The notes under the pieces: model-generated | Database searches by the model: none | Seen by the model: only the letters and a program-made list of their open reading frames with translations | Told to the model about the DNA's origin: nothing | Assembly (NCBI GenBank): GCA_032718865.1 | Contig: JALUTQ010000027.1 | Coordinates: forward strand, 124,001 to 188,000 | Direction: 5' to 3' | DNA: 64,000 nt | Source of the DNA: Tilletia caries | Taxonomy: Eukaryota; Basidiomycota; Exobasidiomycetes; Tilletiales; Tilletiaceae | Shown here: in pieces, positions 56,939-64,000 of the stretch | How the letters are laid out: every line of letters starts with the position of its first letter | Numbering within the stretch: the first letter of the stretch is position 1 | Program-made: the position numbers and the translations under genes

Positions 56939-59380
56939 ATGGTCAGTCCCTTTTCCTCCTCATCACCTCCTCACCGCGGCGCACCTTCTCACACCTTCGC
57001 ACTTCCTCCCTTCTGTTACTACCCTCCCATGGATCCGGTTGCGTTGCCCATCCCTCCTCCAGGCCCCACCGCAGGGTCCACTCCCTCTCAGGCCCTGGAG
57101 GTCCACGACACTCAGTCCCAACCCCTCAACGATTACGAGGACCTTATCAACCTCCCAGATTTCATGGATACGGCAGACTCGGTACCTCCTGCCGACGACA
57201 ACAGCCAGCCTCTGTCAGGGCGCAGCGACTCCCCTACACCGTCCTCCCACCTGGACGACGACTCTCAGGACGTCGCCATGCATCAAGACACCACTTTCAT
57301 CAACGACGACTCCCAACAGCCTCCAGAAAACTCCCAGTTGCCTGGAGAAGCCGCTTCGCTATCTCAAGAGATTGCCGCCCTCTCCCCAGCCGGCTCGCTG
57401 TCCGCCACTCGCATTCAGCGACCTCCTCCCGGGACTTACGCCGAACAAAACAATGACGACGCCGACTATGAGGACACCAGTGACGATGACGACGAGTCAG
57501 ACCCCCCTTCCGTGGTCACTCCTAATCTCTCCTCCTCTTCTCAAACCACCGCCGGCGCCCTACCTACAGTCGCAGCCACCCCCAGTGCGGCCACCAATGC
57601 CACCGAAACCCCGGCTCCCGGACCTGCCTCCTCCGGCTCTGTCACTCGCGAGGTGGAGACCGGCTTCGTCGCACACCGCTTCAATCGCTCCACGGTCCCA
57701 GGGCACCCTGTGGCCAACGCCTTCGCAGTGCGCGAAGCTGCTCGTCCCCACGGGGGCATTCCCGTCGGCGCCTCTCGTTTCTTCCTCCCCGCCTGGTGGA
57801 AGTCCCACAACGAGCTCACATGCTTTGGGCAGAGAACGCCCTTGAGACTGCCCTGGCCCGTCGCTTGGCCTCCTGCACTTTCCCTCCGGATTTCGTCCTT
57901 TTCTTCCACACTCAGAAGAGCGAGGGACGACAGAAGGCAGTCGATGTCTACTGCGCTCACACCGGACTCTGTCTCGCCCTCCATGGTCAGTCGATCACCC
58001 TTGAGGGCAACGGCACCATCCCCACCACGATCTTGGCGCCCCCTCGCTGCGGACTCCCTCTTTCCCCAAGGTACATTCCGGCCAAGGTCATCTTTGCGAA
58101 CTGCTCCGACGACGAAGAGGCCGTGGCCATCTTCCAGGACAGCTTCGCTCGCACAGCTGGTGTCTTCGTCATCGAGGCTTGGAGCATCCACTAAGGATGG
58201 GCCCCTACTCCGGCTGACTCCGGCTGATTTGAGATACTTTCTCGCGCTCCGTACTCCGCTCATTTTTAGGCAGTCGCCCCAACTCCACTCCGCGCTCCGC
58301 ACAATATCTCCTCATCTCATTGCGCCAGCTCCGCACTCCGGCTAGAATCAGTAAAATGTCAAGTCCACTCCGTACTCCGGGGTGACGGAGCGCGACTACT
58401 CCCCCGAAACTCCGTACTCCGGGAAAAGTTCGCAGAGGTCCTACAAAACTTGAGAAATATGGACCCTTGCATTGATTGCCGCTCTTCCATCCACGTCTTT
58501 GTTCGACAGAATTATCGTTGGCGGTCGTAGAGATCAACAACACACAATAAGAACTCGAAATGAGAAATCTGAAAAATAATTTTGCCATATTTTTGAAAAT
58601 CAGAGCAAAATATGCCCATTTCTGACTGAAATTTTCAAAATTGCGACCTGATTTTAAAAAAGGCAAGGCCCCGGAGCGCCCCGGGAGTGCCCACGCCTCA
58701 CGGCAGTCGATGCCGGGCTGGCTCATGCATCCAACCCTGGCCGTCCTGCCTTTGCTCCCCCTCTGCCGCAGGCCCCCGCTCTTCCCACCGCGACGAGCGC
58801 TCATGATGATGCGGAACACGTTTCTCACCATCTCTCTCAAGCCCCGCCCCCGCTCGTCATCCCAGGGGCCCCTGCTATGCCACCAGCTAGCCGTTTCCCC
58901 AACCCTCCGGTTACGCCGCCCGCTCGCGCTCTCTCTCCGCCTCCCAGCGACGCTGCGTTCCGTTTCAACTATGCGGCCTTCACCGCTAGCTCCTCGGCGC
59001 GCGCAGCCTCCCCTTCGCCCACAAGCACTCGCAGCCACAACACTGCGGCCTCGGGATCGTCTTCCACCGTCGTCGCCTCGTCCTCTTCAGCGGATGGATC
59101 ATCCTCTAGCTCCACGCCTCACAAGAAAGCCAAGCGAAGCCTCTCCTCTGGCAGGGCTGGTGACAAGACCCCTACTCCCTCTTCGACCGCTGCTGCTGCC
59201 GGTCGCACTAGCACCACCACCGCCATCGCCACGCGCACTCGTCGTAAGGCTCGTGCCGCGGCATCCCGCCCTCCTGACGGCCTCATTCAAACTTGCCTCA
59301 ACTTTGGCGCCAACACGGGTAACCTCAACACTGCCGCAGCATCCACTTCCTCCTCCTCGAACACCGCCCCGCGCATCTAG
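56939..59380 (+). pseudogene. LINE ORF1, frameshifted and MITE-interrupted
   Basis: ATG at 56939 (or the stronger-context ATG at 57029). The N-part is Pro/Ser/Asp-rich and disordered. The conserved part is RFFLPAWWKSHNELTC, then after a one-base shift near 57820, LWAENALETALARRLASCTFPPDFVLFF and IPAKVIFANCSDDEEAVAIFQDSF. The frame hits TAA of the MITE end at 58192. After the MITE a Ser/Pro/Thr-rich basic tail (HKKAKRSLSSG, RTRRKARAAASR) ends at 59380. ORF1 proteins of LINEs bind the RNA; no knuckles are seen here. Confidence 0.6.
58192..58690. mobile_element. Truncated copy of the 786-bp MITE
   Basis: Starts TAAGGATGGGC. From about 58208 to 58682 it is nearly identical to 62463-62941. It lacks about 34 nt near the left end and all of the right end, so no right inverted repeat or duplication remains. 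Confidence 0.8.
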
Positions 59381-62300
59381 CAAACATCGCGCCCCTGCAC
59401 CTCGCCTTCTTCTCCGGCCTGTGAAACTGCTCTTGTCTTTTCTCCAGCTCTTCTTCTTCGTGTCCACGTCCGTTGCGCTCTCTCTCCTGTCTCTGATCTT
59501 CTCTCTTCTCCGCCTACTAGGCAAACACCGTCTCGCCTCGCTCTGCTCCTCCTCTTTCCTCACTCTTTCTTTGGACCCCATTCCTGTTCCTCACGCGGAT
59601 ACGCTCCTCACGACGAGTTCGCTACACAATCTATCTGTTGTTACTTTGAACTGTGGTGCTGGAGGCCTGGCAAAGCGTCTGCGAGAATTTGCGCCCTCTG
59701 CGCGTAGCATTCTTCACTCTGCCGACATCATCTGCCTGCAGGAAGCCCACGTCAAGCCCACCATCACCTTTGACGACACCAACGGTATCCAGTCCTTCCT
59801 CGGAACCATCCCTCGCTCGCCCTTCCGGGGTCTCTTGACGGCCGACACTGGCATCCTGATACGATCGTCGACCTTTGTAGTCGAGCGATTCGCCCATGGC
59901 AAGCACTGGGCTCATGTGCTCTTGAGCCTTCCTCCCCTCCTCGATCATGAAGTCTCTCCTCTCCATCTTCTCGATCCACGGACCTTTCAAGCCTGCGCAG
60001 TGGGCTCCTATCGCCTCTGCGCTTCGAGACCTGCAAGGTGACCCTGCCGTTCCATGCATCGTATGCGCCGACTGGAATTCCATCCCAGACCCCATCCTCG
60101 ACTCATGGAAAGGGACTCCTACCAAAATCCCTTGGCAGGTACCCGCAGACGCGACCGCTCATATGAACCTGACTGATACGTTTCGTTATCTCCATCCTGC
60201 AGACCCGGGATGGACTTACTTCCGCATCCTCCACCACGCCACTGGCCCGGGGCTATCCAGCGCCCGACGCCTAGACGGGATCCTTTGCTCCCGACCCCTC
60301 TTGTCGGCTTTGTCCAGCGCCTACACCGTCCACTCTTCCTCCGACCACCGCGCAGTAGCCGTCTCGTTCGGCCCGCTCACCGCCGGCCATCCTTCAGAAG
60401 CACCGCCTCCCCCTCCAGAACACCGCCTCTCCACCTGGGCTCTACACCCTGGCCTGTGGCTGTCTCACTCTTTCACCACAGACGTCCGCAAATTTGCGCG
60501 TGAGTACTCTCCGACGCATGACCTTCTTTCTCCGTCCCCCCTCCAGTCGTGGCAGCTTTTCTCCTCGTCGGCGCACGCCCACTTACACCGCCTCTCCGTA
60601 ATTCATGGCTCCTCCCAACAGCGCCTTATTGACGAACTCGTGTCTTTCGCGATCAAGCTCGAGTCGTTGGACTGCCGCTCTCCGCAAGACATGGCTCGCC
60701 TCCCGGAACTCATAGCTCGCTGCCGCGCATCCCTCACAGCCCTTGACCTGGCTCTCACCCTCCCCTTCTACTCCCGCCTGTCCGCCGCAGAGCTTCGACT
60801 GTCTTCCTGGTTAGCCTCTTCGTCTGTGTCGCCAAAATTCACCCCGATGCCTACGCTCATACACGAGGGGCGCTCCCACTCCGACCCCGCCTCCAAGCTC
60901 CTGGCCATTCACTCTTTCTTCTCCTCCCTGTACCGGCCGGACCCCATTCCCCTCACCTTCGAATCCGACTGTGCCGTCTTGTTGTCTCATGTACAACACA
61001 CGATCCCTCACTCTGCCTTCCCGACACTGTCAGCCCCTTTCACCGCCGACGAAGTGGCTATTTTCGCGAACCGCCGGGCGTCCGCTGGACCAGACGGCCT
61101 CATGTACCGGGTCTGGTTTGAGCTGCTTCCCACATCTGGCCCTCTTTTGGCCGCCCTCGCAAACTCCTTAGGCGAAGGACAAACCTTCCCCGTCGCTGCG
61201 CGCAGCATCCTGCTCCCAAAGAAAGGTGACCTCTCTAGCTTGGCCAACTACAGACCTATTTCAATCACTGACGCTTATGTCCGCACCTTTCCCGTATGCT
61301 TTCAGCTCGCCTTCTCGCGGTCGGCGACGACATCCTCCCCTGGACTCAAGCAGCTTTCCTCCCAGGACGCCGTACCACCCTTGTGTCCGGCATACTCCAG
61401 GGCCTGATGGATCTCGGCAACTGTGGCTCCTCTCTCAGCCCCCCGCCTTTCTTCGTCATCTCGCTCGATCAGAAGAAGGCCTACGACCGGGTCCGGCACG
61501 AGTGGCTGTTCGCGTGCCTCCGGCATCTTGGCCTTCCCCTTCCGCTACTCCTCCTCTTGGCCGCGCTCTACTCGTCGGCCACGACACGCTTCCACACAGC
61601 AGATGGCGTGACGGATCCCGTGTCCTTCGCCGCTGGAGTCCTACAGGGCGATAGCTCCTCATGCATCCTGTACAACATCTCGTTTCAGCCTCTCCACGAT
61701 CTGCTGCGCGCTCTTGGCGTAGGTATTCATGTCCCTGGCCTGGGTTCCCTCACCTCCCTGTCGTTCACTGACGATAGCCTCATTTTCCTTGAAGCCTCGG
61801 CCCGAGGCCTTCTACAGTGGCGGACCCTACTCAACGCCCTCCACCTGTACGAACGCACCTCAAACGCGCGTATCAACGCTTCGAAATCTGCGTTCTGGCT
61901 CGTGGGACACCCCTCTCCGACCGACTCTCCGCACGCCGCTGCTCTTTCCTCTCTCATCTCCGCCCACGGCCTCTCGTGCCTGTCCAACGATCCTGTCATC
62001 ACCCACCTCGGACACCCCATTTCCCAGACTCCCTCCCCCCCTCTTCCTGCGATCCTGGAGCGCCTTGCGGCCATCCGCAGCCGCGCTCTGTGTTTCCCTA
62101 CTCTTGGTGTGTGCATGCTCTCCCGCGTCCAGAAGGCGAAGCAGTTTCTGACCTCACGTCTCTGGCATTGCATCTCTCTTGGCGCCCTCCCTACCAACTT
62201 CTCCGCTCTCTACTATGCCACGGTCAACCCGTACCTCTTCGCGCCCACCTCTCCCTACGTCTCCTCCGAGGACCTCGCTCGCCCCCGAAATCTCGGAGGC

Positions 62301-64000
62301 TTCGGCCTCATCCATCCGGACCACATGGCCACGGCCTTGTCTCTCTCCTTCCTCCGACAATACCTTCTCGACGCCGGCCCGGCCGGTGGCTGGCTGCGAT
62401 CCGCCCTTACCGACTGTAAGGATGGGCGCGGAGGGCCCCGGAGTGCTCCGTACTCCGGGGCCTCTACTCCGGCTGACTCCGGCTGATTTTGAGATACTTT
62501 CTCGCGCTCCGTACTCCGCTCATTTTTAGGCAGTCGCCCCAACTCCACTCCGCGCTCCGCACAATATCTCCTCATCTCATTGCGCCAGCTCCGCACTCCG
62601 GCTAGAATCAGTAAAATTTCAAATTCCACTCCGTACTCCGGGGTGACGGAGCGCGACTACTCCCTCGAAACTCCGTACTCCGGGGAAAGTTCGCAGATGT
62701 CCTACAAAACTTGAGAAATATGGACCCTTGCATTGATTGCCGCTCTTCCATCCACGTCTTTGTTCGACAGAATTATCGTTGGCGGTCGTAGAGATCAAAC
62801 ACACAATAAGAACTCGAAATGAGAAATCTGAAAAATAATTTTGCCATATTTTTGAAAATCAGAGCAAAATATGCCCATTTCTGACTGGCATTTTCAAAAT
62901 TGCGACCTGATTTTGAAAAAGGCAAGGCCCCGGAGCGCCCCGGAGTTTCGGGGAAACTCCACACTCCGTCTGGCATTCGAGCTAGTCAGTCCGTACTCCG
63001 GGGAAAAATCAGCCCCAGGCCTTGCCGTACTCCGTACTCCGGGGACATGACAGGCTTGCGCTCCGTACTCCTGCAGAATTCAATCAGCGGGAGTAAATCC
63101 TCGAAAATGCACTCCGTACTCCGTACTCCCCCGGAGTGAGGCCCCGACTAGTCGGGGAACTCCGGGAGACCCACTCCGGGGCTTACTCCGCGCCCATCCT
63201 TATTACCGACGAGCTCCGCCGAGGTCAGAGGCCCCCCCCAGCCCTCTTGCTCGCTCGCTCGAGTCCTGCGTTCACCTCCCTCCAGCACGTCGATAAGCGT
63301 GCCGAGGGCGGTTTCGGGCCGGCTGCTTCACGCGCTGGCCATCGTCGACCTTGGCCTGTCCGACGATTGGGTCCTGCTCCCTGCGCCCGCGCTCCTCACG
63401 CTCCCGTGGACGCTGGCTTTTCGTGGTCTCCACCTCTCCGATCAAAACTTGGTCAGGTACACACGAACGGGATGGATCACGTTGGGTGACCTCCTCTGGC
63501 TCGCCCCGACGGACGCGCACGGCCCCCTACACACCGGCGCCCGTCTCGGAATCCCTCCACCGGCCGCCGTTCGCGCCAACTGCCGGTCCCGACCCTACCG
63601 TGACGGACCCCCGGGCTCCGTCCCGACGCTCGGTGTGGTTGACCTCTGGGGAATGCTCCCCTCCCCTGTGGCCGCCACTCTGTCCGCTTTCGCGGCTTCC
63701 TCAGGATCCGCCTTCGGGCCTCAACCTCCTTCCGCGGCGGTGGCACCACCTGCCTGGCTCCCCGCCCAGTCTTGGCTTCCATTCCGGAAAGACCCTGGTT
63801 ACGACGCCTTCCCCTGGCACCTCCTAAGCATTAACGGGTGCCCCCTCCACGCTGCGCCCCCAGCCCGAGTCCGGCAGCTCCTCGCCACCACCCTGCCCCG
63901 CTCGCCAGGATGGACCTTCCCGATCACGGCGCCCCCAGCCTTCTGGGTCAAGGTGTGGCGCGAGCTTGAAGACTCGCCGCTGCCCGCCGACATCCGATCT
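59381..64000 (+). pseudogene. LINE ORF2: endonuclease and reverse transcriptase, frameshifted
   Basis: Endonuclease motifs: VVTLNCGAG (about 59640), CLQEAH (about 59730), CADWNS (about 60065) and SSDHRAV (about 60335). Reverse transcriptase: SAGPDGLMYRVW (about 61080), YRPISITD, LDQKKAYDRV (about 61465), GVLQGDSSS and SFTDDS (61761-61778), where most LINEs have FADD. The C-terminal PPAFWVKVWRELE near 63945 resembles the zf-RVT region. One-base shifts occur near 59950 and 61285, and a MITE interrupts the frame at 62417. The coding part runs past the window end. Confidence 0.82.
62417..63202. mobile_element. 786-bp hAT-type MITE inside LINE ORF2
   Basis: Inverted ends of 17 bp: TAAGGATGGGCGCGGAG at 62417 and its complement ending at 63202. 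Flanked by TTACCGAC at 62407-62414 and 63203-63210, with two extra bases (TG) between the left copy and the end. Dense in ACTCCG/CGGAGT words; non-coding. Confidence 0.88.

Larger units (their letters stand above)
55330..64000 (+). mobile_element. Non-LTR retrotransposon (LINE), damaged, runs off the window
   Basis: Layout: repeat-bearing 5' region, ORF1, ORF2 with endonuclease, reverse transcriptase and a C-terminal zinc-binding-like region still open at the window end. It carries several single-base frameshifts and two MITE insertions, so this copy is dead. The exact 5' limit is uncertain. The clade is unassigned; the layout resembles fungal Tad/L1-like elements. Confidence 0.8.

Noticed and set aside
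58205..59038. 277-codon minus-strand open frame
   Set aside because: Runs through MITE and LINE sequence; nearly the same frame occurs in the second MITE copy, so it reflects repeat sequence, not a gene.

Overview
The window looks like nuclear DNA of a basidiomycete fungus. Genes are monocistronic and split by many short introns (mostly 60-110 nt, donors GTGAGT, GTAAGT or GTACGT, acceptors CAG, TAG or AAG). The DNA is GC-rich, housekeeping proteins carry long Ser/Ala/Asp-rich inserts, and the repeats are typical of basidiomycetes (Ty3 element, non-LTR elements, hAT elements, a Crypton/Ndc10-like recombinase gene). I cannot name genus or class. All splice sites below were read by eye and checked for frame; none is supported by transcripts.

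Bases 1-26000 are a gene-rich arm. In order: a large protein of unknown function (+); a seven-exon metallopeptidase of the YIL108W type carrying four jacalin-like lectin domains (-); a tRNA-like gene with anticodon UAU; PCNA (-) with a cluster of MluI cell-cycle boxes upstream; a secreted alpha/beta-hydrolase-fold protein whose nucleophile serine is a glycine (-); a Cdc4/Fbw7-type F-box/WD40 protein (-), divergent from a RING plus coiled-coil protein (+); and an F-box-like protein (+) whose last 20 codons were cut off by a retrotransposon.

Bases 25989-32610 are a young, complete Ty3/gypsy element on the minus strand. It has near-identical LTRs, a 4-bp target duplication, gag, a -1 slippery heptamer at the gag stop, and pol. 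Its pol has an unusual order: the first part of RNase H is in the normal place after reverse transcriptase, but the rest of RNase H, with three of its four acidic residues, lies after the integrase. This is the most unusual item in the window.

Bases 32700-64000 are mostly mobile-element debris: a decayed inverted solo LTR, a decayed non-LTR gag interrupted by a perfect 792-bp hAT-type MITE, a degenerate Crypton/Ndc10-like tyrosine recombinase gene, a 4.47-kb hAT element with intact ends but a damaged transposase, dispersed repeats near 41 and 53 kb, and a non-LTR retrotransposon (about 55.3 kb to the window end) with several frameshifts and two copies of a second MITE. The hAT element and MITEs share ends beginning TAAGG and subterminal CTCCG/CGGAG motifs, so one transposase lineage may have mobilised several of them. 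About 32996-37534, 39777-43039, 46306-47344 and 51829-55031 hold no gene that I can support.
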